Source of the DNA: CAZJYI01 sp964550025
Lineage (GTDB): Bacteria > Verrucomicrobiota > Kiritimatiellia > UBA8416 > CAYOBW01
Reading direction: 5' to 3'
NCBI GenBank assembly: GCA_964550025.1
Contig: CAZJYI010000020.1
Location: 37,885 to 101,884, forward strand
DNA: 64,000 bases
This document shows, in pieces, positions 7,505 to 14,410 of this stretch; position 1 is the first letter of the stretch, and every line of letters begins with the position of its first letter. The position numbers and the translations under genes are program-made. Under the pieces are notes generated by a model. It saw only the letters and a list, made by a program, of their open reading frames with translations, made no database searches and was not told the origin of the DNA.

Positions 7505-8788
7505 ATGGCCACAGTAGTATGGGAAGGCGGCGCGGCGTCGATCAAGCAAGTCGACAAGGCCACGCCAGGCGGCACGATTGAAGCCGACGACGTCTTCATT
7601 GTCACGATCAATGGAAAAGACGTTAGCGCTATAGCCGGTGGAACTACCGTGGCCGATGTAACGGCCGCCGTCAAAGCCGCATGGGACGCTTCAGGGCTCC
7701 CCGAAGCCAGCACGATTACGGCAACCGACGATACGATGCACATTACCTTTACGGCCGTAACGGCGGGAGTACCGTTCACGATTACCGTATCGACAACTGA
7801 AGCCGGAGGCGTGGCGGCCGATGCCCAGACCTTCGTAAAGGCATCGGTCACGGCAATTAGCAGTCCGAATAGTTGGGACAATGCCGACAACTGGAGTTCT
7901 GGCGCCGTGCCAGCCGGTGGTGATGATGTGGTCTTCGAGAATTCGACCACGTCTTGCCTGTACGGACTAGATCAGGCCAACGCAATCGCCAGTCTGGCAG
8001 TCAAGGCAAACTTCACTGGGCACATCGGTTTGCCTCGCGATAACAGCGGAGGTTATGCTGAATACCTGCCGACGGAGCTTGACCTGAAAACGGCCGTTAC
8101 GTCAGTCAAGATCGGCGAGGGTGAAGGCGATGGTAGCGGGCGGATCAAGCTTGGGACTGGCATCCTAGCAGGCAACCTGACGATCAGCGTTTACAAGACG
8201 GGCGTAGCCGCAGAAGATGGCGTGCCGCCGTTGCTGATTACGACTGGCACGCAATCGAACACGACAACCCTGAATGTCAACCGCGGCACGGTCGGGGTGG
8301 CATTCTTCGCCGGCGAAACCGCCGAAGTCGACGTGCTGAACGTGACCTACATCACAACGCCATCCAGTGATTCTACGGTCTACATCGGATCGGGGATCAC
8401 CGGCGGTATCGGCACGATCGACCAGACGGCCGGTAGCGTTGACCTGGAGTGCACCACGACGACCGTTACGGCTCGCGGCAGCACGCTTACGATCGGCGGA
8501 ACCGCGACCGTCACGACGTTGACGCTGACCGACGGTGCGACGTGCTATTACGACAGCAGCGGGACGGCAACGACGATCAACGTCCTGAGTGCGTCGACGC
8601 TGGACTTCCGTCGCGACAGCAACGCCCGGACCGTGGCGAATGCGAACGTGTACGCCGGCACGTTCCTATACGACCCGAACGCTACGGTTACGTGGACTAA
8701 CGGCATCGACCTAGAGCAATGCGACCTGGATGACGTGACGCTTCAGATCGGGGCAAACCAGACTATCTCGCTTTCGGCAATCGACTAG
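7505..8788 (+). CDS. Beta-repeat tail protein with an NWS..VPAG domain
   Basis: The 427-residue protein has two parts. Residues 1-115 form an Ig-like or tube-like domain, with an EADDVFIVTINGK segment of the type found in phage proteins. The rest is a threonine/glycine-rich beta repeat region, probably a beta-helix. The junction has W-D-N-A-D-N-W-S-S-G-A-V-P-A-G-G-D-D-V-V-F, a motif common in PVC-group surface proteins and also at the start of the 36171-40202 fibre. The likely role is a tail fibre or tail-surface protein. An AAAGGGA ribosome site precedes the ATG. Confidence 0.6.
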   Translation: MATVVWEGGAASIKQVDKATPGGTIEADDVFIVTINGKDVSAIAGGTTVADVTAAVKAAWDASGLPEASTITATDDTMHITFTAVTAGVPFTITVSTTEAGGVAADAQTFVKASVTAISSPNSWDNADNWSSGAVPAGGDDVVFENSTTSCLYGLDQANAIASLAVKANFTGHIGLPRDNSGGYAEYLPTELDLKTAVTSVKIGEGEGDGSGRIKLGTGILAGNLTISVYKTGVAAEDGVPPLLITTGTQSNTTTLNVNRGTVGVAFFAGETAEVDVLNVTYITTPSSDSTVYIGSGITGGIGTIDQTAGSVDLECTTTTVTARGSTLTIGGTATVTTLTLTDGATCYYDSSGTATTINVLSASTLDFRRDSNARTVANANVYAGTFLYDPNATVTWTNGIDLEQCDLDDVTLQIGANQTISLSAID

Positions 8789-8794
8789 GAAATC

Positions 8795-9457
8795 ATGCCG
8801 CAGGATAGCTACCAGACGATCAGCACCAAGGCGGGCGACCGTATCGCTGCTGCTACGCATTGGGTGGAAGCTCAACGCCGGTTTCTCGTGCAAGGCGAGC
8901 AACCCGAAACGCCTCCGGTGCCATTCATCTTTCTGCGGTTTGAGTTGTCAACGGTTTTGAGCCCCAGTAGTGACGATACGCCGACGACGTGCAATGGATA
9001 CGGTCTATACTGGTCAGACACGGAAGAAGATTACGCGGCCGACACGTCCACCGAATTCAAGCTGATCGACCTGTCCGGCGTCCGTCACGGCCGCGCTTAT
9101 GCGGCCAGTGCCCGGGGCGGCAGGGGGTGGGCTGTTAAGCCGCATGATGTTGGGATTGCGGCGGGCGGCGATCGCTGGGAGATCATCGAACTCGACTGGA
9201 TGGCCAAGGTAATCGAATTCTCTGTAGACAACGCTTCCGGCTTCGACACGTCCGACGAGACGGTAGCCGTGACGGTCGACAGCTACGATGATGGATACGA
9301 CCCGGACCCCGGAGGCGACGGGCTGACGATCTACAATAAGCTGACGTCGACGGCTGATACTTATCTATTCAAGGGCGACGACGACGACAAGGGGATCGCA
9401 CGATTCTACCCGAAGCTGGGGTACTATCGCATCTGGCAAATGGAGTGCCCAGACTGA
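8795..9457 (+). CDS. Hypothetical tail-region protein
   Basis: This 220-residue acidic protein has no recognised family. It has an N-terminal helix with DSYQTISTKAGDRIAAATHW and mostly beta-type sequence after residue 50, including a DDGYDPDPGGDG acidic turn that could bind calcium. It sits between a beta-repeat tail protein and a cysteine-rich protein and overlaps the latter by one base (TGATG). Confidence 0.5.
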   Translation: MPQDSYQTISTKAGDRIAAATHWVEAQRRFLVQGEQPETPPVPFIFLRFELSTVLSPSSDDTPTTCNGYGLYWSDTEEDYAADTSTEFKLIDLSGVRHGRAYAASARGGRGWAVKPHDVGIAAGGDRWEIIELDWMAKVIEFSVDNASGFDTSDETVAVTVDSYDDGYDPDPGGDGLTIYNKLTSTADTYLFKGDDDDKGIARFYPKLGYYRIWQMECPD

Positions 9458-9987
9458 TGCGACGCAATAGAAGGTCACCGCTTTGGCTTCCGTGGCTGTG
9501 GGTTCCACGCCCGCTCGGATTCGGCTGGTATCCGTGCAATTGCTGTAAGTGTCCGTGTTCAAGTACGGTGCCAGCGACTCTTGATGTTCTCATTAACGCA
9601 GAGATAGCGCCATTCGGTTGCGCCGATTGCAACGATCTGGACGATACGTACACAGTGGATTACGTCCGCTGCGAAATACACGACGAATTCAGCCCGACAC
9701 AGACGTGGTGCTACTGGCGGTACGGATTCGGCTCTACGATCTGCGAGGCGGATTACCTGATTATCAGGCTGGCGTACACGCCCGGTACGCCGGACAAGGT
9801 GCGATTGTATTTTGGATTCAATACGGACGGAAGCAGTGCCTTTGAACAGAAGATAACCGCTGGCTACAAAGAGTGGACTGCCAGCGAAGTTGACTGCACA
9901 GCATGGTCGAGTCAAGCGCTGGATACGGCCGCGACGGCCGGCACGCGATGCCTTATGACCGACCCGCCCGAGGTGACCTCGCCGTGA
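9457..9987 (+). CDS. Cysteine-rich tail-region protein
   Basis: The start ATG 9457 overlaps the upstream stop as TGATG and gives 176 residues. The N-terminus is arginine- and tryptophan-rich (RRSPLWLPWLWVPRPLG) and could sit in or against a membrane. It is followed by a tight cysteine cluster (CNCCKCPC) and further cysteines at GCADC. The remainder looks like a beta-sandwich (YTPGTPDKVRLYFGF). I know no family for it. Confidence 0.55.
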   Translation: MRRNRRSPLWLPWLWVPRPLGFGWYPCNCCKCPCSSTVPATLDVLINAEIAPFGCADCNDLDDTYTVDYVRCEIHDEFSPTQTWCYWRYGFGSTICEADYLIIRLAYTPGTPDKVRLYFGFNTDGSSAFEQKITAGYKEWTASEVDCTAWSSQALDTAATAGTRCLMTDPPEVTSP

Positions 9988-10226
9988 TTGACTGCATGTT
10001 TGATACCGGCCCACCGTGGATATGCACGCGATGCGGCTGGCAGCACCCCGGGTCGCAGCCGACTCCACCACGGCACAATTGCCCCAAGTCGCCAAGCCGC
10101 GGCCTAGGGGATACAATAGCGAAGGTGACCAGCTCACTTGGAATCAAACCGTGTGGCGGCTGCAAGAAACGGCAGGCGGCACTTAACCGAAGGTTTCCGT
10201 ACAAGCGGAAGCAACCGACAACGTAA
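9984..10226 (+). CDS. Zinc-binding small protein with a GLGD..AKVT..GIKPCGGCKKR motif
   Basis: Translation probably starts at GTG 9984, overlapping the upstream TGA (GTGA), and gives 80 residues. The N-terminal CTRCGW and the C-terminal KPCGGCKKRQAALN provide two CxxC pairs. The segment GLGDTIAKVTSSLGIKPCGGC is a motif I have seen repeatedly in small phage and prophage proteins of unknown function in fibre regions. It may be a zinc-stabilised structural or assembly protein. Confidence 0.6.
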   Translation: MIDCMFDTGPPWICTRCGWQHPGSQPTPPRHNCPKSPSRGLGDTIAKVTSSLGIKPCGGCKKRQAALNRRFPYKRKQPTT

Positions 10227-10237
10227 GGGAGTTTCCC

Positions 10238-10912
10238 ATGGGTTACAATGCAGAACTCGATATCGTCAACGTCCACGTCGCCATGGACGTAGTTTCTGGT
10301 GCGTCGCTGGCAATCGCCGGTACGGCGGTCACGGCCACGGCCGCGGAATTGAATATCTTGGATGGAGTCACGGCCACGTCATCCGAGTTGAATCAACTTG
10401 ATGGAAACATTCTCAACGATATGGCGACGACGGCGGGCGCCGGAATTACCGGCGGTGCCGACAACTTCGCCAGTAGCGTTACGAAAGTCGGCACGCTATT
10501 CCACACCGTCATCGTGATTGATATCGATGGGCTCAACAGCGGTGGTACGGCGGCCGACATCATTGGGCAGGCCGACACGGCGGATTGTGCCCTTGGCCAG
10601 ATCACCGCCGCCCGGAACGGTACGATCTTCGCCGGGCAACTTCGGTGCCTGGAAGCCACCTCCACCGGTGACGATGACATCGACCTGTACTCCGGCGACT
10701 TGGCTACCGGGACAGAAGATGCCAATATCGACACGGCGGACAGCGGCAGTGCCACGCAGTTGTGCAATTCCGGCAACCTCGTGGCCGGGTCGGTCATTCC
10801 GTTGACCGCGTTTCCCCCGGCCGATGATTACCTGTACTTGGTCGCCGGCACCGGAGACTCCAATACCACCTACACGGCTGGTATTCTGGTGATTGAACTC
10901 TGGGGCAAGTAG
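10238..10912 (+). CDS. Fibre protein with ELN-x-LDG repeats, paralogue 1
   Basis: The 224-residue protein has near its N-terminus two consecutive T-A-T-x-x-E-L-N-x-L-D-G units (about residues 34-56). This repeat is found in phage tail and head fibres, where it forms trimeric shafts. The C-terminal part (about residues 90-224) is a beta-rich head-like domain. The next gene has the same design, so the two may form related fibres. An AAGGGAG ribosome site precedes the ATG. Confidence 0.7.
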   Translation: MGYNAELDIVNVHVAMDVVSGASLAIAGTAVTATAAELNILDGVTATSSELNQLDGNILNDMATTAGAGITGGADNFASSVTKVGTLFHTVIVIDIDGLNSGGTAADIIGQADTADCALGQITAARNGTIFAGQLRCLEATSTGDDDIDLYSGDLATGTEDANIDTADSGSATQLCNSGNLVAGSVIPLTAFPPADDYLYLVAGTGDSNTTYTAGILVIELWGK

Positions 10913-10937
10913 GCGAAGAAAACCGAAAGGATTGACC

Positions 10938-11507
10938 ATGGGACACAACGCATCCCTTGCGAGGGCGAAGGTCTGGGAGGCATTCACGATCGACGCTGGC
11001 GCCGTCTGGGATATCGGTGGTACGCAGGTCACGGCCACCGCCACCGAATTGAATATCCTCGACGGGGTCACGGCCACGGCCGCGGAATTGAACATCATGG
11101 ACGGGGTAACCGCGACGTCGAGCGAGATTAACCTGCTGGACAATCAACCAGCGTCGGTGACGTGGACGGTCGGCAACGAAGCGGTCGACGTCATCAACGT
11201 ACAGGGGGCGATCAAGGATACCGGTGGCGCCGCTCTTGACCACGCCGTGCAGATCGACTTCTACGTTGCCAACGATAGCACCGGGTTGAATATCGGTACG
11301 GCACCGAATGGCGGTATCGCAGCGAGTACGATCGGAAAGATTGCCGCAGAGCCGAATGCGGACATCGTCCTTCGGTTCATCACGAACGCCATCGGCGTGT
11401 TCAATATGAACATTACCGAAACGGGCACCGGTACGTGGTACCCCGTTGCGGTCCTACCGAACGGAGCGTTGGCCGTCGGCAAAACTGACGCGATAACGTT
11501 CACGTGA
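10938..11507 (+). CDS. Fibre protein with ELN-x-LDG repeats, paralogue 2
   Basis: The start is ATG 10938 behind GAAAGGA, giving 189 residues. It carries three T-A-T-x-x-E-(L/I)-N-x-(L/M)-D units near residues 33-70 and a different C-terminal domain (VNVQGAIKDTGG, then AVQIDFYVAND), which resembles a capsid-fibre head. The N-terminus GHNASLARAKVWEAF resembles GYNAELDIVNVHVAM of the preceding protein, which suggests duplication of the N-terminal part followed by divergence of the head. Confidence 0.7.
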   Translation: MGHNASLARAKVWEAFTIDAGAVWDIGGTQVTATATELNILDGVTATAAELNIMDGVTATSSEINLLDNQPASVTWTVGNEAVDVINVQGAIKDTGGAALDHAVQIDFYVANDSTGLNIGTAPNGGIAASTIGKIAAEPNADIVLRFITNAIGVFNMNITETGTGTWYPVAVLPNGALAVGKTDAITFT

Positions 11508-11546
11508 TTGTAACCAGGAATCAAAAGGAATCGAAAAGGAATCAAA

Positions 11547-12317
11547 ATGGAATCATCGGAAACCGTTGTGTTCTTGGCGATGCCTCGCCACAAGAGAGAG
11601 ATTGACGCACTCGCTGCGAAACGCTTCTATAGTCAAATGACGGCTCGGCCCTACGGGATAGCCTTCCTGTCCGTAGGGTCGAGCCTTCTCGCGCGTGGCT
11701 TCAACACGCTCTGGTCTACCGCGTTGAATTACGCCGCACAGGGCAAGGTGACGCACTTTGCGATGCTGCACTCTGACGTAGCGCCGGAACCGTACTGGCT
11801 CGACAAGCTGATTGACTTGTCGACTGAACATGAGGCGGACGTTCTTTCCGTAGTCATTCCGCTGAAGGGAAACGAAGGCACGACGTCGACGGGCATCAGC
11901 TACAACGACAAGACGTGGGAGCCGGAAAAGCGATTCACGATTCGCGAAGTCTGCACGTTCCCGGAAGTTTTCACCGCCACGGATATTGGGTACGCTGGCC
12001 AGCCGCTACTGGTCAATACCGGTTGCTGGATTGCCGACGTTCGCAAACCGTGGTGTACGGCGGTAGACGATAGCGGCTGCCTGAAATCATTCTTCACGAT
12101 CAACGATCGCGTGCGGTGGGACGACGAGCGGAATACGTGGCAGCCCGAGGTCGAGCCGGAGGACTGGTTTTTCTCGCGGTCTCTCCACGGGGCAGGCTGC
12201 CGGGTAATGGCCACGACCGCAATCAAGGTCGAGCACGTCGGCGATGCGAGCTACAGCAATCAGGGCGAGTGGGGCGTGGAGGTCGATCCACGCACGACCA
12301 GCGTTCAGGTAGAGTAA
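11547..12317 (+). CDS. GT-A fold glycosyltransferase
   Basis: The 256-residue protein shows an N-terminal strand (ETVVFLAMPRH), the helix-strand set around LLARGFNTLWSTALN and then THFAMLHSDVAPEPYWLDKLI. That last segment is a typical nucleotide-sugar/metal site: a D-x-D-like position followed by a WLDKL helix, as in family-2-like enzymes. Later residues GCWIADVRKPWC and EDWFFSRSLHGAG match an acceptor/ED-type catalytic segment. It follows the fibre genes, so glycosylation of virion proteins is likely. The upstream region has three tandem AGGAATC-type ribosome sites (11518-11545). Confidence 0.75.
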   Translation: MESSETVVFLAMPRHKREIDALAAKRFYSQMTARPYGIAFLSVGSSLLARGFNTLWSTALNYAAQGKVTHFAMLHSDVAPEPYWLDKLIDLSTEHEADVLSVVIPLKGNEGTTSTGISYNDKTWEPEKRFTIREVCTFPEVFTATDIGYAGQPLLVNTGCWIADVRKPWCTAVDDSGCLKSFFTINDRVRWDDERNTWQPEVEPEDWFFSRSLHGAGCRVMATTAIKVEHVGDASYSNQGEWGVEVDPRTTSVQVE

Positions 12318-12343
12318 TCTACCCCCTCTGGCGTTCTCAGTAA

Positions 12344-12362
12344 TACGGAAAACTATTCCGTA
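12344..12362 (+). terminator. Inverted repeat after the late structural operon
   Basis: TACGGAA (12344-12350) and TTCCGTA (12356-12362) form a 7-bp stem with a 5-nt loop just after the glycosyltransferase stop and before the next promoter. There is no T-run, so it could be a weak terminator or a dyad binding site. Confidence 0.4.
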
Positions 12363-12390
12363 ATATCCGCCCGGCATCCACAATTTCCGC

Positions 12391-12418
12391 TTGACACCAA
12401 CGACCAACGGTGTAGAAT
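12391..12418 (+). promoter_or_regulatory. Sigma70-like promoter of the early region
   Basis: TTGACA at 12391-12396 and TAGAAT at 12413-12418 are separated by 16 bp. The element lies in a 131-bp gap between the late operon and the early genes. It resembles the dispersed TTGACAC promoter family found at 19189, 20212, 20635, 29779, 30349 and 31998. Confidence 0.75.
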
Positions 12419-12435
12419 CCAAACATCATTAGGAA

Positions 12436-12580
12436 GTGGAGTTCCCAAATGGTCAGCAAGACCTATCTAGCAACGAACGTAGCCCGGCGCCTCTCCACGA
12501 GGGAACTCCACGCGCTGTGGCTCCAGCGGCGGCGGTACGGACACAGGATGGCTGGCCGCCGTCGCGTTTTGAATCGGAGG
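12436..12580 (+). promoter_or_regulatory. Structured leader with SD-sequestering stem and internal terminator hairpin
   Basis: GTGGAGTTCCC (12436-12446), immediately before ATG 12449, is perfectly complementary to GGGAACTCCAC (12501-12511), 11 bp. A second hairpin, GCGGCGGCGG (12526-12535) with CCGCCGTCGC (12556-12565), is followed by GTTTT. A fresh ribosome site CGGAGG (12575-12580) and ATG 12587 come next. The order promoter, start-masking stem, terminator hairpin, GGAGG, ATG parallels the leaders at 19189-20782, but here the two stems are sequential rather than interleaved. Confidence 0.55.
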
Positions 12581-12664
12581 CTGGCGATGCGAAAGGCAAT
12601 TGACGTGTTGTTTCTCGCCTGCGCACTTGCGGTCGCCGTGTATTCGATCGCCGCAGGAATGTAG
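12449..12664 (+). CDS. Small protein with C-terminal membrane segment (two possible starts)
   Basis: From ATG 12449 the frame encodes 71 residues: a very basic arginine-rich first half and a hydrophobic C-terminal helix (VLFLACALAVAVYSIAAG). An internal ATG at 12587, behind a strong GGAGG and a terminator-like hairpin, gives a 25-residue peptide of little more than the membrane helix. The upstream 46 codons may therefore be a translated leader rather than part of the functional product. Function unknown. Confidence 0.55.
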   Translation: MVSKTYLATNVARRLSTRELHALWLQRRRYGHRMAGRRRVLNRRLAMRKAIDVLFLACALAVAVYSIAAGM

Positions 12665-12710
12665 TCCCCCAAGGAAATGACCGGCGGAGCCGGCCGATAG
12701 CACGGAAGTG

Positions 12711-12748
12711 CTGCCGTCTCGGGCACGACGCCCAGGGCGGCAGGCTTT
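12711..12748 (+). promoter_or_regulatory. Terminator-like hairpin directly upstream of a ribosome site
   Basis: CTGCCG (12711-12716) pairs with CGGCAG (12738-12743), enclosing an inner GGGC/GCCC stem, and is followed by GCTTT. GGAGG and ATG 12770 come shortly after. It is either an intrinsic terminator between operon genes or part of an attenuator. Confidence 0.5.
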
Positions 12749-12769
12749 CACCAGGATTGGAGGTCCGAC

Positions 12770-13006
12770 ATGACGAAGACACGATTACCCCTCGACCACG
12801 ACTGTGCCAAGTGCGGATGCTCACGCAAATTGCGAATACGACACGCAGAGCAGCGGCTTGCGAATGAAGTGGCGTCAGTGGTGATCGAATGGAAGGCGGT
12901 GTGGCGCGACTCCGCGGCCATCGTTGTGCCTTTTGGCAATAAGCTCGACGGACTAGCGGACGCCTACGCTCGCGTTCATGCTGCATACGTGGATGAGACG
13001 CCATGA
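12770..13006 (+). CDS. Small early protein with CxxC motif
   Basis: This 78-residue protein starts behind GGAGG. Near the N-terminus DHDCAKCGCSRKL gives one metal-type cysteine cluster, and the remainder is helical (EQRLANEVASVVIEWKAVW). No family recognised. The stop overlaps the next start (ATGA). Confidence 0.6.
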   Translation: MTKTRLPLDHDCAKCGCSRKLRIRHAEQRLANEVASVVIEWKAVWRDSAAIVVPFGNKLDGLADAYARVHAAYVDETP

Positions 13007-13119
13007 GCGGCATTGGCCCCATTTCCGACTACGATTACTGGAAACTGTCCTCGCCTGAGGACGAACCCGAGGAGGAGTACGATGACGAATTCGACGACGG
13101 ATGGATCGAAGTCGATTGA
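13003..13119 (+). CDS. Very small acidic protein (38 residues)
   Basis: ATG 13003 overlaps the previous TGA. The product is acidic and aromatic (SDYDYWKLSSPEDEPEEEYDD), with no recognisable domain. Its last 38 bp overlap the pentapeptide-repeat gene in another frame. The tight coupling on both sides supports its being translated, but evidence is limited. Confidence 0.45.
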   Translation: MSGIGPISDYDYWKLSSPEDEPEEEYDDEFDDGWIEVD

Positions 13120-13384
13120 CTTAGAGGCCGTCCGCGCAGAACATAGCCAATGGTTGAGAGACAACACGACAGGGAAGCAGGCCGATCTCCGCGGGGCCGA
13201 TCTCCGCGAGGCCGATCTCCGCGAGGCCGATCTCCGCGGGGCCGATCTCACCGGGGCGATCCTGTGTGATGCAGACATGGACGGCGCGATGATAATTCAT
13301 CGCGGCCGTACAGTAATAATCCGATTCGAGTACAAGGAGGAGTACGATGAAGATGAAGACGATCGCGACGATGACGGCCGCTGA
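13082..13384 (+). CDS. Pentapeptide-repeat protein
   Basis: The start ATG 13082 lies behind GAGGAG and gives 100 residues. Residues 34-58 consist of five A-D-L-x-x units (ADLRG, ADLRE, ADLRE, ADLRG, ADLTG), the right-handed quadrilateral helix repeat, followed by a short strand and a very acidic tail. Some family members mimic DNA and bind gyrase, but this array is too short to infer that. The DNA repeat unit is 15 bp, and the second copy at the window end shows a different array. Confidence 0.75.
   Translation: MTNSTTDGSKSIDLEAVRAEHSQWLRDNTTGKQADLRGADLREADLREADLRGADLTGAILCDADMDGAMIIHRGRTVIIRFEYKEEYDEDEDDRDDDGR
13181..13264 (+). repeat. 15-bp tandem repeat array encoding ADLxx units
   Basis: Units of GCCGATCTCCGCGRG repeat four times, followed by a diverged fifth unit (GCCGATCTCACCGGG). 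The same locus at 63948-64000 differs from the third unit on. The array is a natural site of unit gain, loss or assembly ambiguity. Confidence 0.85.
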
Positions 13385-13514
13385 ATTGGAGCAGCACATC
13401 GCGGACCTGAACAAGAAGCACCGGGCCCAGATACGCACGCTGGGCTGTCTAATGCGTGCGCGTGCTGCTGAGGAAGTGGCTGCCGAGCCGACCGAGGAGG
13501 AGATCAGCGAATGA
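13347..13514 (+). CDS. Small coiled-coil protein (55 residues)
   Basis: ATG 13347 lies behind AAGGAGGAG, inside the end of the pentapeptide gene in another frame. The product starts KMKTIATMTAAELEQHIADL and is a single long charged helix, plausibly a coiled coil, with a glutamate-rich end. Its stop overlaps the next start (ATGA). No family recognised. Confidence 0.5.
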   Translation: MKMKTIATMTAAELEQHIADLNKKHRAQIRTLGCLMRARAAEEVAAEPTEEEISE

Positions 13515-13648
13515 GTGATGAGCCACGCGACCACGGCGAGGTTGGCGGGTGGTGCGACGAGCATCAGATGCCAGGCACGTGGTGTGCGGTGTGCCAGGAA
13601 TACACGTATCGGTGTTGCGGTGAGTACGGTACGTGCCAGTGCAGCTAA
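13511..13648 (+). CDS. Cysteine-rich zinc-ribbon peptide (45 residues)
   Basis: ATG 13511 overlaps the upstream stop. The product has WCDEH, WCAVC and a C-terminal YRCCGEYGTCQC cluster: seven cysteines in 45 residues, which implies metal binding. Function unknown. Many such small zinc-type proteins occur in this early region. Confidence 0.55.
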   Translation: MSDEPRDHGEVGGWCDEHQMPGTWCAVCQEYTYRCCGEYGTCQCS

Positions 13649-13661
13649 AGGGAGATGACCG

Positions 13662-13820
13662 ATGAATTCGACGACACGTGCTGAGCGTATCTGCGGCGGC
13701 ATCATGTTTGGTGTCCTGGCTGGCACGCTCTTGTGGCTCTGTGGTGCTCCGGTGTGGGGCTACGTCGGCGGCGGGGTCGCGATGTATTTATTCGTATCGA
13801 GTCCTAAGAAATGCGAATAG
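13662..13820 (+). CDS. Small membrane protein (52 residues)
   Basis: ATG 13662 follows GGGAGATGA. Two adjacent hydrophobic helices are visible (IMFGVLAGTLLWLCGA and VWGYVGGGVAMYLFV), joined by a short turn and ending in KKCE. It may be an inner-membrane protein. No family assigned. Confidence 0.6.
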   Translation: MNSTTRAERICGGIMFGVLAGTLLWLCGAPVWGYVGGGVAMYLFVSSPKKCE

Positions 13821-13857
13821 TCTGCCAGACACAACAGACAGAGGAGGAGATCAAGGA

Positions 13858-14406
13858 ATGAGTGAGCGCACGGCGGATACAATCGAACTTGGCAAGGGCG
13901 TAAAGTACGCAAAAGTCTCGACCCGCGTAAAGGCAATTCACGAGGACACAAAGCAGTGTTCGATAGAGACTAGCGTTGAATTCAAAGATAATCACGCCCT
14001 ATTCGAGGCAAGGGTCACGACCCCGAAGGGCGTCTATGTTGGCCATTCACTCGGCAAGACGAATCAACACAAGGCATTTGAGAAGTTGGAAACGATCGCC
14101 ATTGGGCGGGCGTTGTCGTTTGCCGGCTATTTGGCCAGCGGAGAAATAGCGTCTGCCGAGGAGATGGAAGACATTGTATCTGGGCAACAACTGAATTCGC
14201 TGAAGCTGAAGTACGCTAGAGTTTACGCTGACGACCTCGAAGGAATGGATCGGCCGGCGAAGCAACAGGCGTTTTCCGGGTGGTGCAAATCCATTCTCGA
14301 CGAAGAAGCCGAGTACAACGACGTGGAATCGTGGTCGCCAGAATGGTATCAGGCGTGCTGGCGGGAATTGGTGGGGCCGGATTCTGACGTGCCGTTTGAG
14401 GAGTAG
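13858..14406 (+). CDS. Possible single-strand annealing/ssDNA-binding protein
   Basis: The start ATG 13858 lies behind GGAGGAG...AAGGA, giving 182 residues. The first 95 residues (YAKVSTRVKAIHED, then SIETSVEF, then ARVTTPKGVYVGHS, then KAFEKLETIAIGRALSFAGY) fit the pattern of phage ERF/Rad52-like or ssDNA-binding proteins: a beta sheet with an ASG-type strand and an E-x-x-x-IGRAL helix. The C-terminal part (SLKLKYARVYADDLEG) is a helical domain. The next genes encode a 5' nuclease and an SbcC-like ATPase, which supports a recombination role. Tentative. Confidence 0.45.
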   Translation: MSERTADTIELGKGVKYAKVSTRVKAIHEDTKQCSIETSVEFKDNHALFEARVTTPKGVYVGHSLGKTNQHKAFEKLETIAIGRALSFAGYLASGEIASAEEMEDIVSGQQLNSLKLKYARVYADDLEGMDRPAKQQAFSGWCKSILDEEAEYNDVESWSPEWYQACWRELVGPDSDVPFEE

Positions 14407-14410
14407 GCAA

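Noticed and set aside
1..13233. A genuine 13-kb duplication of the tail module within one genome
   Set aside because: Identity up to the repeat array and a complete gene at the junction fit a circular or concatemeric unit better; read depth would decide.
13181..13264. CRISPR-like repeats
   Set aside because: Units are 15 bp, contiguous, without spacers, and encode a pentapeptide protein.
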